Below are positions 34,930 through 46,050 of a DNA stretch of 64,000 bases, in pieces. The position numbers and the translations under genes were made by a program. The DNA lies in NCBI GenBank assembly GCA_951812925.1, contig OX638368.1, positions 117,141,309-117,205,308 on the forward strand. Reading direction: 5' to 3'. The notes beneath the pieces were generated by a model. That model was not told the origin of the DNA. It saw only the letters and a program-made list of their open reading frames with translations, and made no database searches. The stretch is from Calliopum simillimum. Lineage: Eukaryota > Arthropoda > Insecta > Diptera > Lauxaniidae. Position 1 is the first letter of the stretch. Each line of letters starts with the position of its first letter.

Positions 34930-35620
34930 AAAGAGTATAGTAGAGCAAAAGTAGAGTAAGAGTAAGGAGTGAGGAGTAAGGAGTAAGCAGTAAGGAGTAA
35001 GGAGTAAGGAGTAAGGAGTAAGGAGTAAGGAGTAAGGAGTAAGGAGTAAGGAGTAAGGAGTAAGGATTAAGGATTAAGGAGTAAGGAGTAAGGAGTAAGG
35101 AGTAAGGAGCAAGGAGTAAGGATTAAGGATTAAGGAGTAAGGAGTAAGAAGTAAGGAGTAGGAAGTAAGGAGTAAGGAGTAAGGAGTAAGGAGTAAGAAG
35201 TAAGAAGTAAGAAGTAAGAAGTAAGAAGTAAGAAGTAAGAAGTAAGAAGTAAGAAGTAAGAAGTAAGAAGTAAGAAGTAAGAAGTAAGAAGTAAGAAGTA
35301 AGAAGTAAGAAGTAAGAAGTAAGAAGTAAGAAGTAAGAAGTAAGAAGTAAGAAGTAAGAAGTAAGAAGTAAGAAGTAAGAAGTAAGAAGTAAGAAGTAAG
35401 AAGTAAGAAGTAAGAAGTAAGAAGTAAGAAGTAAGAAGTAAGAAGTAAGAATTAAGAAGTAAGAAGTAAGACGTAAGAAGTAAGAAGGAGTAGGAGTAGT
35501 AGTAGGAGCAGTAGAAGTAAGAATTAAGAATTAAGAAGTAAGAAGTAAGAAGTAAGAAGTAAGAAGTAAGAAGTAAGAAATAAGGAGTAAGGAGAAAGAG
35601 TAAGAGTAAAACTAGAGTAA
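34930..35620 (+). repeat. Heptamer satellite, GTAAGGA changing to GTAAGAA
   Basis: A nearly unbroken 7-bp tandem array of about 90 units. The left third (about 34970-35195) is mostly GTAAGGA with occasional GATTAAG variants. The middle (about 35195-35490) is almost pure GTAAGAA. The right end mixes both forms again and decays into AGTAGGAG. This zoned pattern fits local expansion of one variant in the middle of an older array. Confidence 0.97.
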
Positions 35621-37505
35621 AAGACGTGTAGGAGTTACCTCGGCGACAAAAACGTTTGCTAGTTTTTGAAATTTTTTTCCTTTTTGATTGATTGTTCTGG
35701 AGGAAAATTAGGGAAAAAAATTTTTTAAGGAAATAATTCCTAACAGGCGAAAAAACTGTAAATAATTATTTCCTTAATTTTGCCAATTTTTGTTTTCTGT
35801 ACTCTCCAAAGGAGGCTTGAGTTGGAACTCCTATTTCAAATCTTTAAAATTAAAGCAAATTCCTGCAGTTAGTCTTTAAATACGTAGCGCCATAATATTT
35901 CGTTCACTGTTCTCTTCAACAAACAGATAGAAAGCAGTCGGTATTGAGTATTCAGTGACGCAAAAACATGGCAGCAACATCAACTTTTTCGTCTATGGCG
36001 CTTTTCCTTCCTGTATGAGCTGTCGCTTGCTCAACTCCGGCGCGTCATTGCCCGGAGTTTTTGTATGGGTTGTGTGTGTGTGTTTTCCTGTAGATATCAA
36101 TACAAAGCATTAAGCTGCACTTCCTTCCCACGCGCTCGTTTGTTCGTTCGTATACACAGGATCATGAATCACATGGCAGCTCATAATTCTGTCGGCAGAT
36201 AAAGCTATTACGGCGAACGGACTGACAGACAGACGAACTAACAAACGGACGGATACCGCCATCAATGACAGCAGGGAGGGCGAAAGCAACTTTCTACGAC
36301 TGGCTACGCTGTGTGTTGTGTTTTTGTAAGATTAAAGCATAAATCCTGTTGTCATGATGCGCGCCCGTGGTTGGGATTTAAGTTGATAGAAATTCACCAC
36401 CACCACGACTACCACCAACAAGCAGCACAGGCAGAGTCGCCGTCAGCGTCGCCAACGCTGTTGGCACAGCAGGAGCTGGTGAAGCGTTTGGTTTGTGTTT
36501 CAGTACTGTAACCATTTTCAGCCATTATTAGGAATATCACCCCAAATGAGTTTTCCGTCAGACTCTTTTCTCTGTCCATGCCATTTCTCCCCGCTGATTC
36601 GAGGGTGGATAGTAGCAGTAGCAGTGAGTATGTGATTTTATTTGCGTGCGTGTGTGTAGCTATTGATATACCCGCGTGGCTTTAATACAAACATTGAATA
36701 AATCCCATTTTAGCGTTTATTTTAATTTTTTCGTAAGCATGAAATATGAGCTCTATTTGGGTGGGGATGTAAGTGTGTTTATCCTTATTTGCGTATGAAA
36801 AAGTTTGTCGTTTTTTGTAGATTTTGGGTGGTGTTGCTGTTGTAATGGAAGTTGGCTGGTATCGCTGGTGCGTTACCAATACTGTCTACGCTTACAATTC
36901 GTTTTTTATGACTTTCTTAATGAATTTGTAATTTGTAATGGCTGGTATGGATTTTGGAAAATTTAATTTTCAAAATTTAATTTTTAATTAAATTGTAAGT
37001 TGGAAAGTAATAAATTATTATGACACATTTAGTGAGTGCGAAGTTCTGCTTCAAAATCACAACCTCATTTCGATATTCTTTGAAAGTTTGGATTTCCTGC
37101 AAGGAGATCAATGAAAGTGCTTATATGTAACTATCACTTTTGGTTTATGATAATTACTCACTGTGTGAAACGTCGCCCATGAAAATATGAAACTAGTAGT
37201 CCGGACTAGAATTGCAAAATGAGATGAAATCATTAAACACGTATATTTTTAAATTGAATTCAAGCAGTTCTTCAAAATAAATAAGAAACAGTGGAAAAAA
37301 TAAAGGCATTTAAGATTGGCAGCTTATATTTTAGTGAAACATCCGATAGGCTTAATTAAAAAGAAGCTAATTTATAGAAAATCGATAAAAATTTTGCTTG
37401 TATGCGAATTATTGTATTCTATTAAGAATCCATTAATCAATATACGGATTCATCATTTTAAAATTTGAAATAGTTTTTGTTCATAGTTATGAACACTTGA
37501 TTCTG
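35621..37505. other. Mixed-composition non-coding DNA
   Basis: After an AT-rich start, 35900-36900 is more balanced, with GACAGACAGACG near 36220, CACCACCAC and CAGCAC near 36395-36430 and a GTGTGT run near 36070. It reads as single-copy sequence. No exon is supported. Confidence 0.45.
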
Positions 37506-37513
37506 AATAACGT

Positions 37514-37636
37514 TAGTGATGTGGAAAGTTGGTCTTGAGCTGTGTTCTTGTCCTTGGTAATTTTTCGAAAATAAGACCACGAAGCTGATATATTTGCAAG
37601 TCCAAGATAGCTATGGTCTTGGTTTGCTCATCACTA
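37514..37636 (+). mobile_element. 123-bp hAT-like MITE, copy 3, with 8-bp target duplication
   Basis: Tips TAGTGATG and the inverted CATCACTA bracket a GGTCTTG-rich interior shared with copies 1 and 2. Eight-base flanks AATAACGT (37506-37513) and AATAACTC (37637-37644) agree at six positions. An eight-base duplication is the rule for hAT elements. This is the only copy in the window with both tips. Confidence 0.8.
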
Positions 37637-37639
37637 AAT

Positions 37640-39429
37640 AACTCTCTCAGTAAAGAAGTCAGGCGATCGCTCAGTCAAGACCAAATAAAAATGTATAACG
37701 ACCTCGCGAGCGATGCCGAAAGCGCTGCAAATTCTCAAAATCTCAGGCAGCTATACTATATCACCCGCAGATTAACTCGCAAAAAACTCCAACAGAGCCG
37801 CCCTATCAAAGACAAAAATGGAAATATATTAATATCCGCGGACGAACAACTAAAGAGATGGAAAGAGTGTTTTTGTGATATACTACATCCCATGTCTACC
37901 ACATCCCCGCAACCAGAATCACCAACTAAAACTGCCGCAGTGACTCGCAGTAGTAGTCAAATACAAACACCACCGCCTATAATCGATGAAATAGTGAAAG
38001 CTATCCAAAGCATGTATAGATCAAATAACAGCTGAACTGCTAAGGGCATGCCCCATAACATCAGCTCAAATTCTCCATCCTCTGCTCACCAAAATCTGGA
38101 GCGAAGAGCGTTGCCCAGAAGATTGGCTACATGGCATGTTAGTCAAACTACCAAAAAAAGGTGACCTAATCGAGTGCCGAAACTATAGAGGTATTACCTT
38201 GCTCCCAGTACCATCAAAAGTATTGACGAAAGTGCTTCTGAACAGGGTAAACGAAAAACTTGATTCGGCCATTCGAAAGCAGCAAGCAGGATTTCGGCGA
38301 AACCGATCATGCGTGGATCAAATCAACACCCTCAGAATAATTGTCGAACAATCATGCGAGGGGCGATGCTGCACTTCAACTTGTCTTCGTAGACAGTGTC
38401 TCCTGAAAAACATCTGGGTTTCACTGCAACGAACAGGTATTGCCGCAAAGCCCATAAACTTAGTACGTGCACAATATGAAGGCTTTAAATGCAGCGTGCT
38501 ACACAACGGGTTATTGTCACCGACATTCACCACTAATTCAGGCGTACGGCAGGGGTGTCTACTATCACCATCACTCTTCCTTATCGTTCTTGATGATATC
38601 CTAGATAAAGCTCTTAATAAGGCCAAAAGGGGTATTCAATGGAACTTTACCGAACATCTGGAAGATCTCGACTACGCTGACGACATCTGCCTCTTATCGT
38701 CCAAACATTCAGATATGCAAAGCAAAATTGAAGACCTTGTCTTGGAATCACAAAAGGCCGGCCTAAAAATCAACGTATCCAAGACTAAAAGCATGAAGCT
38801 AAACGCAAACAGAAATGACATCACGTTTAGAGCTGGCAGTGATGACATCGAAATCGTCGATAGCTTCACGTATTTATTCAGCAGTATCTCCATGGATGGT
38901 GGAGCAAAAGAGGATATCAACTCAAGAATAGCATAAGCAAAAGGCGCGTTTGCTCAACTGAACAATATATGGTCTTAACCTGTTATATCCACTAAAACGA
39001 GAGTGCGCATTTTTGATTCAAATGTGAAATCGGTTTTGTAACATGGCTTTTTACTGAACAACTAACGAACAACCTGCAAGTATTCGTCAACAAATGCTTA
39101 AGGCGTATACCAAAGATTTGGTGGCCTCGCACTATATCAAATGCCGAGCTACATCAAAAATGCAATCAGAGACTATAGCAAACGAGGTCAAGCTGCGCAA
39201 ATGGCGATGGATTTGTCACACTCTCCGGAAACCACACAGCGAAGTTTGTCGCCAGGCTCTTGAGTGGAATCCACAAGGCAGTAGAAGACGTGGTAGGCTC
39301 AAAACCAACTGGAAAGGGTCACTGGAAAAAGAAATTCAAGAATCGGGAAAGTCGTGGCAAGAGATCAAAGTCATCGCAAGGGATTGCGACGAATGGAGAT
39401 GTTTCATACTGGCCCTATGCTCCTCTTAG
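37640..39429 (+). pseudogene. LINE B reverse transcriptase, broken
   Basis: Frame A (to 38035) encodes the pre-RT region with RPIKDKNGNILISADEQLKR. A shift near 38015 leads to frame B, with TAELLRACPITSAQILHPLL, PKKGDLIECRNYRGITLLPV (RT motif 1-2), QQAGFRRNRSCVDQI, SGVRQGCLLSPSLFLIVLDD (motif 4) and LDYADDICLL (catalytic YADD). The other catalytic motif, expected as FVD followed by AFDS, is destroyed: LVFVDS appears in another frame at about 38385 and several codons are lost. After the stop at 38935, three or more frame changes lead to a final open stretch (39094-39429) with KLRKWRWICHTLRKP, ALEWNPQGSRRRGR and the end ALCSS. It cannot make active enzyme. Confidence 0.85.
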
Positions 39430-39455
39430 GAGTTAAAGGAGAATACATACATACA
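37640..39455 (+). mobile_element. 5'-truncated non-LTR retrotransposon (LINE B)
   Basis: The element contains the reverse transcriptase domain, the C-terminal domain and a short 3' UTR ending CATACATACAAATA. The endonuclease domain is missing. The 3' end is confirmed by the short fragment at 534-585. The clade is unresolved; the C-terminal architecture is of the RTE/CR1-like kind common in insects. Confidence 0.85.
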
Positions 39456-39960
39456 AATAACCTGAAGTTCGGGTAATATTGATTTTTTTGAGTTTTTCTT
39501 CTCTGATATCACAATATTGATTAAAAAATATATTTTTGAGCGGAAAAATGTGATACGTTCGGAATGACAATCTTAATCAATTTTGAAGAAAATTTTTCTT
39601 CAGCGTTTTTTTATAAGGCTATCAAAATTTGTCGGAGTTGGCTAAGTCCGGAGTTAGCCTCAAAACAACTTCTGTTTTGTAAAACGTCCGATCACATGTT
39701 AAATATAATTGGAAATCAAATATTTTAACGTACGTTACAATAACGTTGCGATAGACTTCATCTTTTCCAAACATATCACTAGAAGATCGTGGAATTCATA
39801 CTGAATAGTTTCTATAAAAAAATTTTGGTAGATCCATCCAAATGAAATGTCTGACATGCAGCGTTTTCCCATATGTAAAATTATGGCTTGAAAATAAAAC
39901 TTGAAAACTTGAGTAAATATAAATTTTTTGCAGAGTCCCAAATAATCAAAGGAATATATA
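39456..39960. other. AT-rich spacer
   Basis: No feature recognised between the LINE and the tandem array. Confidence 0.5.
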
Positions 39961-39964
39961 GAGC

Positions 39965-40735
39965 ATTTCAACTTGGACCACAGATTATTGTACCTTGGGC
40001 AATATAGTTTGTACCATCGACCACACAGAAAAGAAAATCTTTATTAACAAATTAACGGCCGATATGGCCGGATCACTATCAAATCTAAGGAACATATGGA
40101 AGATTTTACCTTGGAACATATACTATTGTATCTTAGACCACACAGCAAAGTAAGTTATTCTTAACATATTATTGAATTTCAGCATCCGCAGCGAATTGAC
40201 CGGATTACTTTTCAAATTCAAGAAAAAAATTGAGTATTTAACCTTCGATCATATATAATTGTACCTTAGACCACACAGACAAGCATATCATTCCTAACAT
40301 ATTAATGATTTTCAGCATCCGCAGCACTATGGCCAGATTACTGTACGAATCCAAGGAATAAATGGAGTATTTTCCTTGGACCATATATAATTCTATTAAT
40401 TACTTACATATTAATTATTTTCAGAATCCACAGCAATATGGCCGGATTACTTTTTATAGCCAAGAAACTAGCTGAGTATTTAAACATGGAACATAGAGTT
40501 TTGTACTTAGAACCATACAGTATTGTACCTTGGACCTCACACGCAAACTAGACATCCCTAATATACTAATAACTTGCAGATACCCCAGCAATATGGCTGA
40601 GTTTCTTTTCAAATCAAAGAAACAAATAGTGTTTCTCATAGACAATTATCTTATGGACTATTGTATTTTGGACTATACAGTTTTGTATCCTGGACCGCAC
40701 AGTCATGTTAGTCATTCTAAATGTAATTAAAATTT
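39965..40735 (+). repeat. About 123-bp tandem array, roughly six diverged units
   Basis: Units share TTGTACCTTRGACCACACAG, then a CATATTAATGATTTTCAG block, then ATCCGCAGCAATATGGCCGG, then GGAGTATTT. The ATCC marker lies at 40192, 40315, 40424 and 40579, giving spacings of 123, 109 and 155 bp, so units have sizeable indels. Short AATTTCAG/TTTTCAG stretches before the marker look like splice acceptors but recur in every unit. Confidence 0.85.
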
Positions 40736-42460
40736 CCAATTTCTGAAGCGATATTTTTTTTTTTTTTTTCAATTAATAAGTTTCATATATATCGTATCTT
40801 CTGGAAAATATAGTTTTTGCCATTTTTTTTTAAATCGAAAAAATTTCATATTTAGGACTTTGAGGCTACTATAATATGAGTAATTTAAATCCACATAGAA
40901 AAACAAGACTTAAACCAGGCTTATCCGCAAGAAGGAGATGTTTCAAACCTCATTTTTATATTTTGCGACTCAGGTGAAGTTAACGAACGCCATCAAAAAA
41001 ACTTTAGTGATAAAACTACGAGGTTGACATTATCTTACCGGGAGGCGTGTACTACTAAACCTTACTATTCCGTGTCAAAATTTTTTTCAGCATGATAAAA
41101 TTCCCAATTATATTTAACTAATGGTCCGTTGCGGATTCCATTCATTGGTCCAAGGTGCATGTAAAACACAAAATATAAAGTGTTTAACTTATGAAATAAT
41201 TTTTACAGTTCTTTAGTAGGATATCTATAATATAACAAAAAATTTCGTTTACATTACACATTACATGGAATATCTTCATTGCTCTAAGGTAAATTTTCTT
41301 AGTCTACTTTCGAGTATTAACCTTGAAATATGCAATACTTTTAAGCTTCAGTAGTCGTTTCGGTACTATTTATTTAACAGCTTTGAGTTTTATCGATTTT
41401 TTTTTTCGATATAGATTATTCGATAATTTTCTGAATTTAACTATACTCAATACTAATCCCTCTCTCTAGCTTTTCAAATTTCTTCAAAACCAATCATTAA
41501 TCGATTTTTATTGATTATTGTGGTGTTGCCCAACTATTCTTGATTTTGGTGCTAATAATATTCGATACATTTGTCTTTTCCAGGTATTTCTTTACTATAA
41601 TACTTTTTTCAAATGCTGTTCTATATGTAAAAATTCCATTTAAATTTTCTTCAAATGAAACAAATTCAATACCCTCATGAAAAGAATTGCATAAATTGCT
41701 TAAACCTGACAAAAATCACGACTTGCGTTATAAAACGCAACAAATGTGCTAAATGAGACTTTTATGCATTTTGTTATCAAAACAGGACCTTTACGAAAAG
41801 AAGAAAAAAAAAAAACCAAAAAGATTTCAACCAAATATACGATATCAAATGAAGTGAAAGGAATTCCAAAAGGCGTTGTCTCTTTCAAAATGTTGTGTGT
41901 ACCGAACAAAATCAGCAATTTAATGTTGCATTTTATCGTCAAGACGCAAGCTCTACCGCGCAGCACAACAATCAACGACCAACAACAATATCAACTTCGT
42001 AGACAATCATATTGAGGGAGGGGAGTAACTTATTTTTTCACCGGCCAACGGCAGGAGGGGATGATGGCATGGCAAGCAGGAGCAACATCTTGGTATAAAT
42101 TTTTTATAGGTAATCCACTTAAGAAAATGACACTTAGAGTCATCATTACAAGCGTTTTTACTGCAATAACGGCACATCTTGCACATAGTTTGAGCAATTT
42201 ATTTTATCCCTCCTGATGTCCTTTATGAAGGTATGAATTTGTTTTGTGCTACACGTTTACTAACTGACTGAGACTGAGGATGCGCTGTATTTTTTTCTTG
42301 TGTAAGTTCATTTTGTTGGCTTATATTTCAGTAGTTTTTTGGCTATTTAGGGTGAATTTCTTTGATAAAGGTCGTCGTTGATATTTTTACAGAAAATTAA
42401 AGTAATCAATATTAGGTTTTGTAATAGCAAAGGCACGAGTATTCTTCAGATTTTCCTAAT
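40736..42460. other. AT-rich non-coding DNA
   Basis: No repeat or exon could be supported. Frames near 41515-42015 are open on both strands but lack any recognisable domain. Confidence 0.5.
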
Positions 42461-42474
42461 ATCTTTTATAATCT

Positions 42475-42840
42475 ATATATAAATCGGCAAACAAAACCGG
42501 TTCAGTCCCTGTTTCTATACCTAAATTTCAACCGATTTGCTTGATTTTTTTGTTGAAAAGGTTGTGAGGAGGATCAGTGCATAGGGTTATATTTTTTAAA
42601 GTGGGCAGTGCCACGCCCCTAAATGGAAAAAAACGCTCTCAAGGCTAAACCACTGCATCGATTCTTACGAAATTTGGTATGGAGATAGAGTTAACACTAA
42701 GCAACGATGGCATGATCATTATGATTTTCAGTGGGCGGTGCCACGCCCCTAAACATAAGATACACTACCATATCTAAACAGTTTCTTCGATTTTTATAAA
42801 ATTTAGAATGGAGATAGGCTTAATCCAAGAAAAGAAACTG
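42475..42840 (+). repeat. Interspersed repeat with two GGGCGGTGCCACGCCCCT units
   Basis: Two direct units start GTGGGCRGTGCCACGCCCCT at about 42601 and 42731 (130 bp apart), each followed by AAA and by a TCGATT block with AAATTTRGWATGGAGATAG. A TCTATATATAAATCGGCAAA block lies upstream at about 42472. The reverse motif GGGCGTGGCACCACCC occurs at 56625. The layout could be one end of a Helitron-like element, which is an inference. Confidence 0.5.
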
Positions 42841-43290
42841 AAACTTTTTTGTGTTTTATTGCGAGTTCACTTAATTTTGCTTTAGGATCTTTTTAAGGTA
42901 ATTTCGGCATCTTGGGTTCTTCTTATCCCCTGAAGTATAAAGTTTTTGTGAATACTTACACATTAAAAATGATAATTTACTTCTCTTATTTTTGATTTAG
43001 TATTGATTTTAAACTTTTTTGGTATTAAATTCCGATTTTTTTCAAAAAAAGTTTAAAATTTATTCCAAAAAAGTATAAAATTTATTCCAAAATAGTTTAA
43101 AATTAATACATTTTTTGGCATTGTTCTATATAAATACTTTTTGGTTTTAAAACTAAACTAAAATTTTTGCTGTTTAGCTCACGGTAAGTTACCGCTACTG
43201 AAACGTAGTTTTCTAGTTAATGAAGTTTCTTTTCGTACGACTCTAGGTTTATAAAATTATATTCTAAAACCGTTAATGTTTCGAAAAACG
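42841..43290. other. AT-rich non-coding DNA
   Basis: About 43015-43190 contains repeated TTTAAAATTTATTCCAAAA-type sequence and ends TTTTTGCTGTTTAGC. It vaguely resembles the 285-bp repeat at 15.4 kb but I cannot align it with confidence. Confidence 0.35.
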
Positions 43291-43532
43291 GGGGGTCACC
43301 TTGTAGTTCGATTCGTAAATAAATGTGTTCGAATATGAATAATTGTTATTCTAAAATTCGTTTTTCGTTCATAATTTCTGAATTCTTGGTTTTGTTTTTT
43401 TCATATTTGATTAACAGTATTGCTGCTTTTCAAAAATATTTGCGAAAGCCAATCCGAACAAACTAGGGAACATAAATTGAATTTGTTATTCGAATAGCAA
43501 CGACTTCCGAATCGAACTACAGAGTGACCCCC
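43291..43532. mobile_element. 242-bp MITE with GGGGGTCAC termini
   Basis: Left end GGGGGTCACCTTGTAGTTCG and right end with the inverted CGAACTACAGAGTGACCCCC; the TIR is about 25 bp and continues into ATTCG on both sides. The interior is AT-rich with no coding potential. A target duplication could not be assigned. Confidence 0.8.
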
Positions 43533-44002
43533 ATGTTATTTGAAGAGAATTTTAGAAACTTGGATAACACGTTTAAAAATAATTTGATCTTTTTTGTTAG
43601 GAATGATATGATCTTCAAGTACCCTGCAGGACCACGGACTATTCCAAAACTAGTTTGCAAACTACTCCATGGGAGAAACCGACTAGTCCAAGTTTTAGTC
43701 CCATCACATATAAAGTGCTATTTACATTTTGCACTGTTTGTCATTGGGAGTAACCAATTGTCTATTTATGCATTACAATCGGACCAGAAAAAAGTCAATT
43801 GTCTCCTTACGCATTACATTCGGACCAGAAAGAGGCCAATTTTTTTTTTATTTTATTTATAAATTTCAACAAATTTAATTTTACACAAAAACATCAAAAG
43901 GTTTCATAGCCGAAAGCGCTAAAGAGTTTGTTATATATATCTGAGCAATGTGTTCCGGATTGGAATCTGAGTGTGGATGAAAATTTATTTATTAATTTTT
44001 TG

Positions 44003-44215
44003 TTATTTTATACCCCGGCTATGTGGGACATATGTTTCATTTTCTGCTCCAAAGACTCTTCAGACAAATTGTGTACAAATTATTAGAAATTTTAAAATTG
44101 GAATTGAAAATCACCGAGTGGAGGATTTGAACCCGGGCGTCCCCACGCATAGCAAGTTACTAGACCGATACACTATCGTTTGCTCTACTTCACAATCGAT
44201 GAATTGCCAAACAGT
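44003..44215 (-). mobile_element. tRNA-derived SINE-like copy 2
   Basis: Minus strand shows CGCCCGGGTTCAAATCCTCC, a near-perfect B box, at about 44120-44138 and a weaker A-box region about 45 bp upstream. The far end carries GGCTATGTGGGACATATGTT, matching copy 1 (4742) and, reversed, copy 3 (58495). Confidence 0.7.
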
Positions 44216-44247
44216 ACGTGGTTAGTAACGTTATAATTTCACTGATA

Positions 44248-45473
44248 GGGGAGGGGGGGGGCTAGTGTGGACAATTTTTATATAATTACAGAATTATGTA
44301 TGTAAATATATCATTTTTGTAATAAAGCAATTTTTAGCGATTACTTATACCTCTTGCCTTCATAATTGCATCAATAGTTATGAATTTTTATTTTCATAAA
44401 TGCACTATTAAGTTATTTTAAAAAGAGCTTACATTTGTCCACACTAGCCCCTTATACGGGGCTAGTGTGGACAACCATTGATTTAACTGGGGGCTAATGT
44501 GGACACCATAAGAAGCTTAATAATTCATACAAAAACGTTAAGAAAGTGTTCAGATACATGTTTATTCAAGAAAATAATGATGTAATACAAATAAAAAATT
44601 AACTGCTATCCCATGTTGTATTTGGAGAAATTTATATCAAACTTCATATAACTTGCTGATCGAGATGTTCCCGGCAGTTGTTGTGCTTGTGGCAGCTTTG
44701 CCACTATTTCATTTCGGTGAATTTGGCTGGTATCCGGTATATCGGGATACGTGAATCTATCGTTCTATCTTTTTAGAAACGTAATGTCGAAATCTTGAGA
44801 ACCGTGGATCGTGACAATTTGGCCCATATAAAATACTTTTTGTCCATGTTGTTTCAAACTTCATAATACTTGCTGATCGCGATGTTTCCGACAGTTGTTG
44901 TGCTTGCGGCAGCTTTGCCACTATTTCATTTCGGTAAATTTCGCTGGTATCCGGTAAATCGGGATTCGTAAATCTGTCGTTCTTTCTTTTTAGTAACGTA
45001 CTTTCTTGGAACGGCTTTTAAAAATGGTCTGACGATTTCTGGAGTCATTTCAGCTGCTGCGGACATGTCCACACTAGCCCCATTTCAGTTGTCCACACTA
45101 GCCCCTTCATGTCATTTTAAACAAAAATATTTTTTTTTAACCTTACGGTAAAGTTCTTCAAAAACAATTTCAATGGTTTAAATAAACACTATTTTAAGTT
45201 GTATTATCTATTAACACTACAGCAAAAGAATAATTAGTTTAAAAGTATCACTGAAATTACGAAGCAACAAAAAAATTACTTTTTGCTGCTTAAAACACGT
45301 TCGGTCACTTTAGAATGGAAAGCTGAACTGTCAACAAATGAATTTTTTTCTGGTGATGCAGAGTGCAAATACCAACTTGAAAAATATAAAACAGAAACAA
45401 AAAATTCAAAACGGCGCGAGAATTTGAATTTGTCCACACTAGCCCCCAGTCCACACTAGCCCCCCCCCTCCCC
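44248..45473. mobile_element. Pogo/Tigger-like element with GGGGCTAGTGTGGACAA repeats
   Basis: Ends GGGGAGGGGGGGGCTAGTGT and the inverted form ending GCCCCCCCCTCCCC, flanked by TA (44246-44247 and 45474-45475). GGGGCTAGTGTGGACAA or its inverse occurs about eight times, in pairs near each end and in an inner cluster at 44436-44505 and 45065-45107. An internal 217-bp direct duplication (starts 44651 and 44868) carries a transposase remnant. The terminal repeats are almost fully conserved, so the insertion is relatively young. Confidence 0.85.
44926..45066 (-). pseudogene. Pogo/Tigger-type transposase C-terminal remnant
   Basis: Minus-strand frame of 46 residues reads MSAAAEMTPEIVRPFLKAVP, RKYVTKKKERQIYESRF and stops. 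Pogo/Tigger/jerky-type transposases of insects end with a similar I-x-PEDIRPFPKAPPRK, basic run, and I-Y-TDTPEK series. A neighbouring frame continues with DLPDTSEIYRNEIVA, matching the TDTPE block, so there is one frameshift. A second, more decayed copy of the last part lies in the upstream duplicate (44636-44790). The catalytic DDE domain is missing. Confidence 0.55.
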
Positions 45474-45679
45474 TACAATCGATACACAATTGGACCACTT
45501 TGGTACTAATGCCAGATTATGCATTACATTCGGACCATTTTTGATACAATTGATAATTTAAATGAATTTATTCTAGTTTTAGGTGTAGTCCATCATGAAC
45601 TACTTACAAAAAAGAACTAGACTAAAGATTGGACTATTGAGACAATTTACTCCGTCGGTCCTACAGGGCAATATTCGAC

Positions 45680-46050
45680 ATATACATAACTACATATATA
45701 GAAACAAGTTACCGTATCAGAAATATTCTTAAAAATCCGTTAAATATCCCGTAGATTATGTGATTTTTCATAAAAAAGTTCCTATTCCCTATTATTTTCT
45801 TACTTATGATTTCGGAGATATTCATCAAATACCAGTTGTTCGAAAATTTAATGACTTTTGAAGAAAATCTTCTAAGCCAAAATTAGTACGAAAATTAATT
45901 CCATACAAAAATATTTTGAAGCTCGACAAATATATTACTGTAAAGGCAAGCGAGATATTTTGCGAAAAACCAATTTTTCTGGCTTTTGACCTTAAATAAA
46001 TTTTTATCATGCACTATTCTGCAATGAACTTTTCACATATGGAACTATGT
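45680..46050 (+). repeat. Single diverged arm of the fold-back 1 family
   Basis: Resembles the right arm of the 0.7-2.0 kb hairpin: ATATTCTTAAAAATCCGTTA, then GCAAGCGAGATATTTTGCGA, AAAACCAATTTTTCTGGCTT, TTGACC, AATTTTTATCATGC and GAACTTTTCACA appear in the same order. No inverted partner is adjacent. Confidence 0.6.

Larger units (their letters stand above)
43622..45668. mobile_element. Composite TIR element with CCCTGYAGGACC ends (nested insertions inside)
   Basis: Left end CCCTGCAGGACCACGGACTA and right end, reversed, CCCTGTAGGACCGACGGAGT. Both ends are followed by ACTAGTCCAA/AATAGTCCAA-type and GCATTACATTCGGACCA blocks in inverted orientation. It contains a SINE (44003-44215) and a pogo-like element (44248-45473); removing these leaves about 600 bp. 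Copy A at 2.2 kb is a left-end partner. Confidence 0.7.

Noticed and set aside
34930..35620. Telomere-like heptamer repeat
   Set aside because: The unit does not match insect TTAGG repeats, flies use other telomere systems, and the array is internal.
40180..40600. Repeated TTTTCAG before conserved blocks, resembling splice acceptors of duplicated exons
   Set aside because: Blocks between them have stops in all frames and unit length is not a multiple of three; better explained as a tandem satellite.
41700..42015. Pair of open frames on opposite strands
   Set aside because: Neither has a recognisable domain; mutually overlapping, so at most one could be real and nothing favours either.
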